DNA of 64,000 nt from CBDFLD01 sp965249005 (GCA_965249005.1 CBDFLD010000017.1:186001-250000), one strand, 5' to 3'; shown: positions 29,958-39,146, counted from the stretch's first letter. Translations and numbers: made by a program. Notes: generated from the letters alone by a model not told the origin.

Positions 29958-30543
29958 GTCCGACAGGCTTGCCGCGAACGTAGCCGTCTGCGAAGCTGCG
30001 ATTGGTGGCCATGAGAAATATCTTGCTCCTGGCCTCTCGTGAGCGCCGTATACGAACCTTTGCAAAACGAGGAAGCATTCAAGTTCTTCGATACTCTATC
30101 CATTTGCCACCGTGAAGAGGAGAGGCCACCAAATTGGCAAGGGTCCGTCCTCAAGCTGCACACATGTCATCGGAAACGTAATCTTGAACCCAGGATTCCC
30201 GCCGTGCTGGTCCGTTGGAAAGACGGAGCCGCCCACAGCGATAGACGAGCTATACCAGAGTAGATCGCCGGATCCAGAGATCCGCTGTGTAGGTAGAGGT
30301 GTGTGTGGCTGCCCTGATAGAGGCGAAGCTGAGCCATCGAACTCATCTGGACTACCCTAAGCCGGCCTAATTCCCATGCGCCGCACCGAGCAGGTAATTC
30401 CGGAGGTGATCCCTCATCACCATCCGATCTTCAGATTGGCTTTGTAAATTGTCATGTGTCGGCACAACGGAAGTGCAGTTACCCCAGTGTTACCCTACGC
30501 TACAAAATCAAATTTTGATTTGACTCTAAGTTGTTGATTCAAT
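29958..30543. other. 586-bp stretch with no supported gene
   Basis: Downstream flank of the SNF2-SWIM pair up to the tRNA-derived footprint. Short frames on both strands carry no recognisable motif. Confidence 0.4.
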
Positions 30544-30589
30544 TGGAGCCAGCGGCCGGAGTCGAACCGGCGACCTACTAATTACGAAT
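30544..30589 (-). other. tRNA-Thr 3'-half fragment, probable attachment-site footprint
   Basis: On the minus strand it contains TTCGTAATTAG (a CGT anticodon arm), GCCGGTTCGACTCCGGC (a perfect T-arm) and ends in CCA, but it lacks the 5' half. A short further copy of the anticodon-side sequence (AATCAGTAGGTCGC, minus strand) is seen near 30784-30797. The tandem GGCACCAAGTTGGCACC near 30720 looks like an integrase 3'-end signature. Confidence 0.7.
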
Positions 30590-30956
30590 ACGCCCCCACA
30601 GCATACTCAGCAACACTCAGAAGAACAGAACTCCCCTTCAGAGCAACAACTTCCCGAAAAAGACAAGGACTTAGAGGAATGAGCGAGAGGTCAGTTTGCG
30701 TCTCAGTGCGGCTGAGTTTGGCACCAAGTTGGCACCAAACCGGCAAAAAATCGGGGGGCCGAATATGTGCCTCTTAAGACGCGACCTACTGATTGCTCAT
30801 CAGTCGCGCAGTTCTAAGGTACTGAAAACGCGTTCGTTATTTTTCGTGGTGCCAAGTTGGTGACACGTTCGACCCCGACAGGACCAAAGTAAATGGCTAA
30901 GCGCATACGTCAAAAGCACGGACTGACCACGATGAAAACTCCTACACATTCTGGAC
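30590..30956. other. Relic of an integrase 3' end / attP region
   Basis: Repeated CTCAG boxes, the tandem GGCACCAAGTTGGCACC and a short second tRNA-like stretch are what remains between the att footprint and the IS3-type element. No open integrase gene is left. The same arrangement appears at 15577-15720. Confidence 0.5.
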
Positions 30957-31019
30957 TGAGTCGGACCCAGTTTTCTTGGACACAGAATAAGAGATAATGA
31001 GATGTCCAAGGAGGTGGAA

Positions 31020-31442
31020 ATGGTTCGAACGAAGAGGGTGAAGTGGAAGGCGACGGCAGGAACGGAGGGAGCCCGTAGGGCGACTGGAGTTCGGGCCGTC
31101 GGCGCCGCGCCCGGGGCGAGGCCTCTGGAGCCGGGGCAGCGTTGGAGCGGAGGACGAAAGCGGGACGTGGTGCTGCGACTGCTGCGGGGCGAATCTCTGG
31201 ATGCGCTGTCGCGTGAGGTGGGCGTGGAAATCTACCGGCTGGAGGAGTGGCGGGAGCGGGCCTTGGCCGGGCTCGAGCTCGAGCTCGGCTTGAAGAATCA
31301 CCAGGGCGAGCCGTTGGCGGAGGCGCTCGACGCTGCGAAGCGTCACATCGGGGAGCTGTCCATGGAAATCGAGCTGCTGCGCAATCGCGCCCGGGCGGCG
31401 GAGAAGCGCCTCCCTTTGGCGATGAGGAGGTCGCGACGATGA
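31020..31442 (+). CDS. IS3-type OrfA, helix-turn-helix protein
   Basis: A 140-aa protein with a C-terminal leucine-zipper-like helix (LSMEIELLRNRARAAEKRL) and a central HTH (KRDVVLRLLRGESLDALSRE, then VGVEIYRLEEWR). The start ATG 31020 is preceded by AAGGAGGTG. Its stop overlaps the start of orfB (ATGA). It binds the element ends as a regulator and part of the transposase. Confidence 0.85.
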   Translation: MVRTKRVKWKATAGTEGARRATGVRAVGAAPGARPLEPGQRWSGGRKRDVVLRLLRGESLDALSREVGVEIYRLEEWRERALAGLELELGLKNHQGEPLAEALDAAKRHIGELSMEIELLRNRARAAEKRLPLAMRRSRR

Positions 31443-32338
31443 GCGAGACGATCTCCGAAGCCACGGGTCAACGTTACGGGATCCAGCGCGTGTGTCAGGC
31501 CTGGGAGCGCTCGCGCTCGGCGCTCTACGCCCGGCGGACAAGCGAGCAGAAGCGGCAGGAGGGCGAGGAACCCACTCGGCGGGGTCCCCAGCCCAAGGTG
31601 TCGGACGAGAAGCTTTTGGAGGCGATCCAGGCCGATCTGGAGCGCTCACCGTTCCAGGGCGAGGGTCATCGTAAGGTCCACGCGCGGCTTCGGATCTTGG
31701 ACGGGATCCGGGTTGCGCGCAAGCGGGTGCTGCGGGTCATGCGAGAGCATGAGTTGCTCTCACCACACCGCGGACGCCAGGGTGGAACGAAGGCACACGA
31801 TGGGAAGATCGTCACCCTGGCGCCGAACGTGATGTGGGGGACCGACGGAGTGCGGGTGTTCACGCTCGATGACGGGTGGGTCTGGATTTTCGCGGCGGTG
31901 GAGCACTGGAACGCGGAGTGTGTGGGGTGGCACGTGTGCAAGGTCGGTAGCCGCTTCGCGGCGTTGGAGCCGATCTCGCAGGGTCTGCTGCGCCTCTATG
32001 GTTCCATTGACTCCGACGTTGCCCGGGGGCTGGCGCTCCGGATGGACCACGGCTCCCAGTACCTGTCGGATCACTTCCTCAACCAGATCCGGTGCTGGGG
32101 CATCCGTCCCAGCTTCGGTTTTGTCGAGGAACCGGAAACGAACGGAGTTGCGGAGCGGTGGAATCGCACGCTCAAGGACCAAGCGATCCACGGGAGAATC
32201 TTCCAGAACCTCCAGAAGGTGCGTGCCGCCGTGGCCGAGTTCGTGGAGTTGTACAACAAGACCTGGCGTCTCGAGAAGATCGATTATCAAACACCGATCG
32301 AGGCACGCGAGGCGCACAAGCTACGCCAGGCGGCGTAG
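31439..32338 (+). CDS. IS3-type OrfB, DDE transposase
   Basis: The 299-aa rve-type integrase core has VMWGTDGVRVFTLDDG (Asp), LRMDHGSQYLSDHF (Asp) and PETNGVAERWNRTLKD (Glu). ATG 31439 overlaps the orfA stop (ATGA), so translation is probably coupled. The same frame is also open upstream from 31247, which would allow frameshifted OrfAB. It is intact. Confidence 0.88.
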   Translation: MSETISEATGQRYGIQRVCQAWERSRSALYARRTSEQKRQEGEEPTRRGPQPKVSDEKLLEAIQADLERSPFQGEGHRKVHARLRILDGIRVARKRVLRVMREHELLSPHRGRQGGTKAHDGKIVTLAPNVMWGTDGVRVFTLDDGWVWIFAAVEHWNAECVGWHVCKVGSRFAALEPISQGLLRLYGSIDSDVARGLALRMDHGSQYLSDHFLNQIRCWGIRPSFGFVEEPETNGVAERWNRTLKDQAIHGRIFQNLQKVRAAVAEFVELYNKTWRLEKIDYQTPIEAREAHKLRQAA

Positions 32339-32409
32339 CTCAAACTTGTGTCCAAGGAACCGGGTGCGCTACATACACATTCTGGACCTAGGCCTACCCC
32401 CGCTCCCAC

Positions 32410-32489
32410 CCCATACCTTTATCTATGGGTCCTACCCCACACGCACATCACGGACCCGATTTGGGATTCTCAGGATTATCGGCTCTCTT
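32410..32489 (+). repeat. 80-bp dispersed repeat, copy B
   Basis: Partner of 15728-15806, starting CCCATACC and ending GGCTCTCTT, with four or five differences. It lies just past the IS3-type element; without that insertion it would lie about 190 bp from the tandem integrase-end signature. Confidence 0.85.
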
Positions 32490-32641
32490 TGGAGTTGTTC
32501 TGCGATTACCGGTGAGCATCCATGTCCGCGAACTCCGACACGTGTCATTTCGCGGCCTACGTCACACCAGAAATGGCAGAAGATGATTCCTTGCCCTCCT
32601 GTTTTGATAACTACGGCATTCCTCAATAGTCGCGGTCTAGC

Positions 32642-34494
32642 CCCAAAATAAGCGAGGTATGAGCTCGCTCGGAAAATCGTTTGCCTTTTCCGAATATCTC
32701 GTGGATTTCAGCTCCTTGTGCGTAACAGGGAAAGCAAAGAGAAACACAAGAGACAAACCTTCCATTGGTTGTCTGGATCACTTGATCTTGTTTGTCTCTG
32801 TTAATGCCCTTCCTTTCGCCCGCCACTCTTGCTCCGCCGGGGGTACGGGCTCACCCGCCGGCGAGGCGCCTTCAAGTAAACCTGAGTTGCCTGATATAGT
32901 CGAACGTCGCCAAAAAGGTTTCGAGATGCTTGCTATAGGCCAATATCCTGTAAACGAGGCGACGACCGGTTCTTACAATCTGACAGGGTATTTGCACAAA
33001 GTTCACCAGGAAGCGTTTGAACTCCATCCTCAAGATATCACGACGTACTGTCGGCGCCTGCGTCACCAGGCCATACCAGGCCTTCAGATTCCACGCCAGC
33101 GATGCGATGACCATGTAGGCCCAGTTCGATACCAGACTGTCCGAAGGCATCCTCAAGGCGTTCACTCCACTCTTGAGCTGACCGATGACGTTTTCCTGGT
33201 TGCAGCGATCGTTGGCAAAAAGGACCACTTCTCCCATCGTCATCTCCCGATCGTTGGTGATGTAGAAGAAGTACCGGACCTCATCAAACAGCCGGTGCTC
33301 CCCCTTTTCGATCGTGAGGTTCTTCCGAACCACAACCATGCGATAGGTTTTCTTACAGTGTCCGGGACGATAGTCAAACTCGGCGACCTGCTCGCTCTGC
33401 AGGCGGATGTTCTTGAATTCTCTCTCCTTGATTACTTGTTCTTTGACGTTTTCCGGACGGCGCCGTTCTTCGCTCTTGACCTCATAACGAGGAGGCCGCT
33501 CGAGCGGTTTCCATTGTCTCTCCGGCAGGGCATCGGCCATCCCGACCAGGTTCGGCTTGGCGTCATAACCAAAGACAAAACCAACCCGCTCGTCCCAGCG
33601 ATCGAAGTTTCTCGTCAGCGAGAAATCCGTGTCGCCCCGAAGCCAGACCTTCGTAAACACCGACGACACCAGATCGATTGCCCGGTCCATCCACTCGGCC
33701 GCTCCGTCGGAAGAGGGACGGTTGCCCGGCCGATTCATCAGATAGAGGACCTCATTCGTATTGGCCAAGGTCACGATCAACGGTGCGTAACCCCAGATCC
33801 CGTTGTAGGCAATGTCCATTCCTTCCTTGCATTCCCCCAAGGTTCCGGCGACGGTCCCGTCCACGTCGATGATGGCCTCCTTCCGGAAGGAAGCATCCTG
33901 CAACTTCCACACCTTGGTTCGGGTTTCATTGATGGTTTCCTGAAGTCCGAAGATCCAATCCTCATCGAAACGACGGAGGAAATCTCCAGCCGTCGTGGGA
34001 TCCGGAATCCTCTCGGCTCCCAGTCCGTTCATGTAGGTCTCATCCTGGCGCAACCGCTCGATATCTTCGAGACAGGTTCCACCCGACAAGACGTTGTATG
34101 CGATGTTCAGTACATGATCGGATTCCCAGTAAGGAAAGTGGTACTTGAGCAAAACGATGTTTCTGTTGATATCTTTGTCCAATCCAAGCTTACACACGAG
34201 CTTGTGAATGGCTCCGATACCACCAGATCCGATGGCGCGCGTTCTCTCGGCGATCTCGTAGTAGGTGTTGGAGTCCTTGAACATAGGATCGGACCGGTCC
34301 TCAAACTGATTTCTTTCCAACCGGCGTGTAAGATTTTGCTTGTCTCGGAGGAGGATTCTGTGGTTTCTTTTATTCACCTGGAATGTGCTCCTTTCGGGAT
34401 GTCTTGTAAATATATCAAACGCATTTTATCCCGTAACGGCGCACGTTCCAGGGCTTTTCTTCCTCCTCATGCAAAAAATCACGCTGGACTAAGG
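32642..34494 (-). mobile_element. IS1380-type element, copy 3 (1853 bp)
   Basis: It is almost identical to copy 2 and has one extra base (GTTAATG against GTTATG, about 32802). CTAG stands one base outside each end (32637-32640 and 34496-34499), a matching 4-bp repeat in an unrearranged setting. Confidence 0.92.
32872..34377 (-). CDS. IS1380 family transposase (copy 3)
   Basis: An intact 501-aa transposase that matches that of copy 2 over its whole length, with the same DDE residues (IIDVDGTVAG, LRGDTDFS, NQENVIGQ). GTG start. With two intact genes in the window, the family may be active in this genome. Confidence 0.93.
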   Translation of the reverse strand: MNKRNHRILLRDKQNLTRRLERNQFEDRSDPMFKDSNTYYEIAERTRAIGSGGIGAIHKLVCKLGLDKDINRNIVLLKYHFPYWESDHVLNIAYNVLSGGTCLEDIERLRQDETYMNGLGAERIPDPTTAGDFLRRFDEDWIFGLQETINETRTKVWKLQDASFRKEAIIDVDGTVAGTLGECKEGMDIAYNGIWGYAPLIVTLANTNEVLYLMNRPGNRPSSDGAAEWMDRAIDLVSSVFTKVWLRGDTDFSLTRNFDRWDERVGFVFGYDAKPNLVGMADALPERQWKPLERPPRYEVKSEERRRPENVKEQVIKEREFKNIRLQSEQVAEFDYRPGHCKKTYRMVVVRKNLTIEKGEHRLFDEVRYFFYITNDREMTMGEVVLFANDRCNQENVIGQLKSGVNALRMPSDSLVSNWAYMVIASLAWNLKAWYGLVTQAPTVRRDILRMEFKRFLVNFVQIPCQIVRTGRRLVYRILAYSKHLETFLATFDYIRQLRFT

Positions 34495-34551
34495 ACTAGT
34501 AGCCGGGTTAGGGCTAACACCCCTTTTGGCGATCCGAAGAGCTCCGCCGCG

Positions 34552-36093
34552 TTAGCCGACTTGGGGAGCGCAGATATCCAGGGTCACTTCCCGTTTGGCG
34601 GTTCTCCTGAGAAGGGCGCTCGTGTCCGCAACCGCGATGGTAAACTTGAAGCGTCCGAGGGTCGTCGGCCTTCCTGAGAGCTTGCCGGCCTTGGACAAGG
34701 ATAGACCGCAGGGTGGTGATCCCTTCCAGGTCTGTTTGGTGCTGTCTCCGGTGTTGGTTTTGAACTGAACCGAGTAGGCCTTGCCGGCCGTGGCGCTCTG
34801 AAGGGAGCTAGTGACGATCTGGAATGCGGTCTCCTCGAGTTTGATGTGGAGATTGATCAATGCACTGCCGCCACTTTCAGACCGGAGGGGAATCCGCCGT
34901 AACGTCCACTTGGTGGTCGACAGATTGTCCAGCAGGATGAAGTGCCGCGCTGAGAACTTTTTGGGGTTCACGGTCTTCTTGTCGGCGATCAGTCCAGACT
35001 TGTTGCCGACAGAGATCTTCTCTGGGAGGAACTCCACCAGCAGGGCTCGGTAGGACTGTATGGCCTTCGTGATGTTGTCGATCCGACTCTGGACGTCGCT
35101 CTTCTCGGTGAAGCGTTTGGCTTGCGTTCCGAGTTCGCCGATGACTCCCTCCACAGCTTTGATCTCATCATCTTTCATGACCGCCGCCAAACTTGCGCTG
35201 AATGGTATTCCTGCGTTCCAGGTGCCACGGTAAAGCAACTTGTCCTCGATCCCCACTACACGATCGATGGCCGCATCACCATTTATGACCCTATGCGAGA
35301 AGCTGAACTTGGAAGCGTCGTCTCCGCCACCGAACGAGAGGTCCAACATGAGAGTTCCTGAATCCATCGTGCTCGGGAGATCCAGACCGATCGAGTCCAG
35401 CATCACGACGGCTTGACGCTCCTCACTCTCAGGTAAAGGATTGAAAGGCTCGACTCGTAGGATGATCTCGATGTCGTTGTCTGACTTGGGATCACTCTTT
35501 CGAAAGATCTTATAAAGCCCTTGTCCCAGTTCGGGAGGGCCGTCGTCAGCACCCAGGCGGCCGATTGATCCGTGGAGGGCCAATTCCTCATCATCGTCAA
35601 CTTGCCCACGGATGAAGTCAACGATGCTCCCCAATACGCTGAAGCCTGCCGAGACGATGGTTCCCACTCCAGGCACTAGATTGGCAAAGGCTACCACCGC
35701 ACTCATACTTGCCTTGGCCTGCTGAAGGCCTTTGACGGCATGCTTGTCCGTCTCAATCAAGCCCAAATTCAGGTCCAAGATGGTGTTATGACGTCCCAGA
35801 AAGACTAGATAGTCCTTCAGCTTCTCTTCCTTGTTCTTAAGCTCGTCCTTGTCGTTGGTCGCCCAGCTGAGGCTCGTCTCCTGTCCGTTGACACCAATCG
35901 TCAGAGTCCCCTCTCTCTTCCCGAGACCTCTCCGGAAGCCGTCCTTTGAGAAGAAGCGCCGGAGGCAGAGGTTCTCCAGGGTAACCGCCACGAATTCTGA
36001 AGTGAGTGGCTTGATTTTCCCTACCGGTTCGATACTTACGCCATGTCCTCGAGTCTTTGCTAGGCCCAACACGCCTTTTCTGATCGCCATCAT
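34552..36093 (-). CDS. Hypothetical protein with hydrophobic helix and Ig-like C-terminal domain
   Basis: A 513-aa protein. Residues about 128-162 form a glycine-rich hydrophobic stretch (VVAFANLVPGVGTIVSAGF) like the hairpins of membrane-inserting proteins. Residues about 420-500 resemble a He_PIG/cadherin-type Ig domain (SATAGKAYSVQFKTNTGD, then SKAGKLSGRPTTLGRFKFTI). The rest is unknown. ATG 36093 follows GAGGAG at good spacing. A small membrane protein gene sits 30 bases upstream, so they form an operon. It could be an adhesin or a secreted membrane-active protein; neither is shown. Confidence 0.6.
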   Translation of the reverse strand: MMAIRKGVLGLAKTRGHGVSIEPVGKIKPLTSEFVAVTLENLCLRRFFSKDGFRRGLGKREGTLTIGVNGQETSLSWATNDKDELKNKEEKLKDYLVFLGRHNTILDLNLGLIETDKHAVKGLQQAKASMSAVVAFANLVPGVGTIVSAGFSVLGSIVDFIRGQVDDDEELALHGSIGRLGADDGPPELGQGLYKIFRKSDPKSDNDIEIILRVEPFNPLPESEERQAVVMLDSIGLDLPSTMDSGTLMLDLSFGGGDDASKFSFSHRVINGDAAIDRVVGIEDKLLYRGTWNAGIPFSASLAAVMKDDEIKAVEGVIGELGTQAKRFTEKSDVQSRIDNITKAIQSYRALLVEFLPEKISVGNKSGLIADKKTVNPKKFSARHFILLDNLSTTKWTLRRIPLRSESGGSALINLHIKLEETAFQIVTSSLQSATAGKAYSVQFKTNTGDSTKQTWKGSPPCGLSLSKAGKLSGRPTTLGRFKFTIAVADTSALLRRTAKREVTLDICAPQVG

Positions 36094-36123
36094 TACTCCT
36101 CAAAAAGAGTTTCTAGTATTCTG

Positions 36124-36417
36124 TCATGAATCAGGTTGGTCGCGGATTTTTGAAGCGTCTTTCCAATTCGCCTTCAAATACTCCGTCGTGAGCTTCTCCA
36201 GAGTCACGTCGCTGCGAGACCATACGCCGTAGTAAAGATCCTCTAGCTGCCCGGGAATCACCTGCAACGAAGGACCGAGCACTTCGCAAGACGACTGGGA
36301 TATGGCGGAACCAAATGGCATCGCGACCAGCGCACCGATCGGGTAAGACACGGTGATGACAATGGCGATTATAAAGGCGATCCGGAACCGAGTTGCGTTG
36401 ATCTGAATCGGTAGCAT
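36124..36417 (-). CDS. Small membrane protein, 97 aa
   Basis: One transmembrane segment at about residues 11-35 (RIAFIIAIVITVSYPIGALV) and a charged C-terminal half (TLEKLTTEYLKANWKD). No family is recognised. Being directly upstream of the 513-aa gene, it may help insert, tether or neutralise that protein. Confidence 0.6.
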   Translation of the reverse strand: MLPIQINATRFRIAFIIAIVITVSYPIGALVAMPFGSAISQSSCEVLGPSLQVIPGQLEDLYYGVWSRSDVTLEKLTTEYLKANWKDASKIRDQPDS

Positions 36418-36724
36418 GGCAAGCGTTCCCTATGTTACAAAAACGAGGCGAAAAACCGTCACCCCATTTTGATTCAGCGGCATGGCACACCTTGAATTTG
36501 GTCGCAACCTTTGAGGATAAGAAAAACAATCGAACCCTCCTCCAAAAGACCAGCGAGGCTGTAGACGGGTACCCCGACTCCCACGACGGCATCCCAGGGC
36601 TTTCCGGACGCTGTAAATGGGAAAGATATTACGTCTGCTGTTCATTGCGACCCAGCTGTGATGATTGGGATTGCTTCTATCGCTGTTCTCTGGAGGAGTC
36701 AAGCTAAAAAAAAGACCTAGCAAT
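36418..36724. other. 307-bp stretch with a possible gene remnant
   Basis: A minus-strand frame around 36470-36640 reads TASGKPWDAVVGVGVPVYSL and then GLLEEGSIVFLILKG, but has no start codon of its own. It may be the C-terminal end of a gene cut by the IS6-type element. Confidence 0.3.
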
Positions 36725-37520
36725 GGCTTTGTCAAGTTAAGCACATTCGGTCACAATTGAGCCATGAGAACCAGTTGCCGAGGCCATCGCTTTCCGCCCG
36801 AAATCACCAGTCATGCCGTCTGGCTGTATCACCGTTACACCCTGAGCTTTCGCGATGTTGAAGATCTGCTCGCCGAACGTGGCATCACAGTCTCCTACGA
36901 GGCAATCCGGTTCTGGTGTCTAAAGTTCGGGCCTGAATATGCCCGAAAACTCCGACGAAAACAGGGGCGAGGCGGTGACATCTGGCACGTTGACGAGGTC
37001 TTTGTGAAGATCCAGGGAAGGCAGCTTTACCTTTGGCGAGCCGTCGATCAGGACGGAGACGTGATCGATATCCTGGTCACGAAGCGAAGGAACAAACATG
37101 CCGCTAAGCGTTTCTTTCGCAGGGCCTTGAAACATCAAGGCAAACCGCCCTGGCAACTCGTGACCGACAAGCTAAAGAGTTATACAGCAGCCCGTCGCGA
37201 GGTCTTCCCTTCCGTCCTGCACCGAACCGGCCAATACGAAAACAACCGGGCCGAGGTCTCACATCAACACACGCGTGAACAGGAGCGGCAAATGCGGCGG
37301 TTCAAATCAATGGCACAGGCTCAGCGTTTTCTCTCCGTCCATGGTCAAGTTCAGAATCTATTCCGAATCGGTCGGCATCATCTCAAGGCCGCCCATCATC
37401 GACTCCTGCGAGACAGAGCTTTCGCCGACTGGAGAGAGGCGACTTGTGCTTACTGAGAAGAGGCAATCTGGGGATCTTTCTGTCTTGCAATCGCTTGATC
37501 TCGCTTAACTTGACAAAGCC
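36725..37520 (+). mobile_element. IS6-family insertion sequence (IS26-like, about 0.8 kb)
   Basis: Perfect 18-bp terminal inverted repeats GGCTTTGTCAAGTTAAGC at 36725-36742 and 37503-37520 (inverse), enclosing one transposase gene. No 8-bp target duplication is visible. The right end cuts a lipoprotein gene. Confidence 0.92.
36764..37456 (+). CDS. IS6 family transposase
   Basis: A 230-aa DDE transposase with HFPPE-like N-terminal block (GHRFPPEITSHAVWLYHRY), IWHVDEVFVKI (Asp), LVTDKLKSYTAA (Asp) and ENNRAEVSHQHTR (Glu). It has the usual length and an intact frame. IS6 elements move by replicative cointegration. Confidence 0.94.
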   Translation: MRTSCRGHRFPPEITSHAVWLYHRYTLSFRDVEDLLAERGITVSYEAIRFWCLKFGPEYARKLRRKQGRGGDIWHVDEVFVKIQGRQLYLWRAVDQDGDVIDILVTKRRNKHAAKRFFRRALKHQGKPPWQLVTDKLKSYTAARREVFPSVLHRTGQYENNRAEVSHQHTREQERQMRRFKSMAQAQRFLSVHGQVQNLFRIGRHHLKAAHHRLLRDRAFADWREATCAY

Positions 37521-37677
37521 CACCGGAGTATTCTTCGTCTGCGATTAGTCGCTCAACGATGCGCACGTCGAACAGCGATCGTTCATCTCCGGATCCATCG
37601 CCCGACGTTGGAAGCCGGCACCCGAACACCGCGAGAAAAGCAACTGAGCCAAAGAGAAGACGAGCCATCCACCCCAT
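37450..37677 (-). CDS. Lipoprotein, truncated by the IS6-type element
   Basis: A 75-aa frame with a lipoprotein signal (LLFGSVAFLAVFGC; lipobox Cys20). The native sequence ends at about residue 52 (ADEEYSGG), where the frame enters the IS6 inverted repeat at 37520. The ATG overlaps the stop of the methyltransferase gene (TAATG), so the two were translated together. The function of the original protein cannot be told. Confidence 0.7.
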   Translation of the reverse strand: MGWMARLLFGSVAFLAVFGCRLPTSGDGSGDERSLFDVRIVERLIADEEYSGGLCQVKRDQAIARQKDPQIASSQ

Positions 37678-38507
37678 TATGCATTCTCCTTTGACTTACG
37701 TCCGACCGCGAGATTGGCGGTGGCCAAATATGTGAACGGCTCCCCAAGTTCGTTGGTGAGCCGTTGGCGTACTTGCTCCTTGAAGGCGGCCCAGGCATCG
37801 GCGCCCAATCGTTTGGCCATGAGCCGCGAGGGGATCATCAGACTCCGTGTATCGATGAAGTCGGCTGCGTTCTGCGTCGTATCGTATTTGGCGACTTCGA
37901 TGCGTACGTCCACTAGCCCGCACCTGACGAGCACGGCCTCCAGGTCTTCGCCGTTTTCTAGTGCAGCTTCATGAGGTAGGACGGCCCGGACCAGCTCGTC
38001 CAGGGCGTTGGAGTCAATGAACTCGCCTACTGTCTCCATCCACACTTCGCGATAGCAGTTGTCGCTATCTCCCCACGTGGACACCCCCAGGGTTCCGTGG
38101 GGCGCGAGCACACGTACCATGTCCGCCATGGATTCATCAAGGGAATCGAAGTGGGACAAGACGAAACTCGCCACCACCAGACCGTACGTTCCACTCCCGA
38201 ACGGCAACCCGGGGGATTGGGCAACAGCGAGTCGCTGATGGCCCTTAGATCGTGCAACGCCGAGCATCTCCGCGCTTGGATCGATTCCAATGAGCGGTCC
38301 CAGTCGGTAGCCGCTGTGCGCCAGATGGTCAAGCACCACCCCGGTGCCGGTGCCCACATCAAGGATGGGTTTGGCCTCGACCGGACCTATCATTTTCAGC
38401 AGGTCCAGAGCCGGTGAGGAGAACCGGCTCGGGACGAGCACGTTTTCATACTGCTGAGCTATTGGTCCGTACAGCGCGATATCGCCGGACCGGGGAGTGT
38501 TAATCAC
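37677..38507 (-). CDS. Class I SAM-dependent methyltransferase
   Basis: A 276-aa protein with the SAM-binding motif I ILDVGTGTGVVLDHLA (about 48-63), motif II GIDPSAEML, and a later LVVASFVLSHFDSLDESMAD and VRVLAPHGTLGVSTWGD, which fit UbiE/Methyltransf_11-type enzymes. Substrate is unknown. It overlaps the truncated lipoprotein gene by a shared TAATG, so they form an operon. Confidence 0.88.
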   Translation of the reverse strand: MINTPRSGDIALYGPIAQQYENVLVPSRFSSPALDLLKMIGPVEAKPILDVGTGTGVVLDHLAHSGYRLGPLIGIDPSAEMLGVARSKGHQRLAVAQSPGLPFGSGTYGLVVASFVLSHFDSLDESMADMVRVLAPHGTLGVSTWGDSDNCYREVWMETVGEFIDSNALDELVRAVLPHEAALENGEDLEAVLVRCGLVDVRIEVAKYDTTQNAADFIDTRSLMIPSRLMAKRLGADAWAAFKEQVRQRLTNELGEPFTYLATANLAVGRKSKENA

Positions 38508-39146
38508 TTCGCAGTTTCTCCCTCAACAGTTCGCTCGCAATGCGCATGATCGAACCTTTCGGTCACCACGCCAACGAGCTTGTCGTTCTTGACCACGGGG
38601 AGAATGGAGATTGGGTTCGCCCGCATGATGTCGATGGCGTCAATAGTCTTAGTCTCCGGCGTGACGGTGACGATGTTACGTCGCATGATTTCGGTTACGG
38701 GCATCCGGAGGCTTGGGTCCTTGGTCTTCCCTCACGCTATGAGTCCACCAATGCTCGGTAGGACACCAATCCCACCAGATGGTGATCGATATCCTCTACG
38801 AGGACATGTCTGATCTTCCTCCGATCCATGAGGAAGGCCAAGAGATCAACAAATTCGCCCTCACTCACCGTGAAGAGAGCCGTGAGCATGTACTGTTCCA
38901 CGCGCACCTACTTTTCCTGCCAGCCACCGGCCTCTTCAAGCCGCGCCAACTACCACTCGTGTCCAAGCTGCCCGTCGTGCTGGCGCGATACGGTGGCCGC
39001 TGTAAGAGCAGCGAACCGCTCCGCGGGGGTACCACTTTGCTTGAGCGCGCCCAACGAATGGAGCAGCCACTGCGATCCCGTGCCGCCGGCATGGGCATGT
39101 CTCGAAAGCGATGCTCAATGTAAGCGAGAAACTGGTCAAGATGCAA
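38504..39146 (-). pseudogene. Decayed glutamate-cysteine-ligase / CBS-domain gene
   Basis: Family-like pieces appear in turn across different frames: MHLDQFLAYIEHRFR, GTGSQWLLHSLGALKQSGTP, FAALTAATVSRQHDGQLGH, an in-frame TAG, LARLEEAGGWQEK, another TAG, RVEQYMLTALFTVSEGEFVD, LVEDIDHHLVGLVSYRALV, a third TAG, then an open 66-aa CBS segment (PVTEIMRRNIVTVTPETKTI, 38504-38704). This matches the C-terminal part of GCS2-CBS fusion proteins. Three stops and at least one frameshift show it is dead; the rest of the gene is missing upstream. Confidence 0.75.

Larger units (their letters stand above)
30957..32373 (+). mobile_element. IS3-family insertion sequence (1.4 kb)
   Basis: The element carries orfA and orfB, with TG...CA ends and an imperfect inverted repeat of about 27 bp (inner part TTGGACACA on both sides). 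A 14-bp direct repeat, TACACATTCTGGAC, touches both ends (30943-30956 and 32374-32387). This is longer than the usual 3-5 bp duplication of the family. Confidence 0.82.

Noticed and set aside
32383..32396. 14-bp match CTGGACCTAGGCCT between the IS3 right flank and the kinase/IS junction at 20097
   Set aside because: Several chance matches of this length are expected in 64 kb; no structural link was found.
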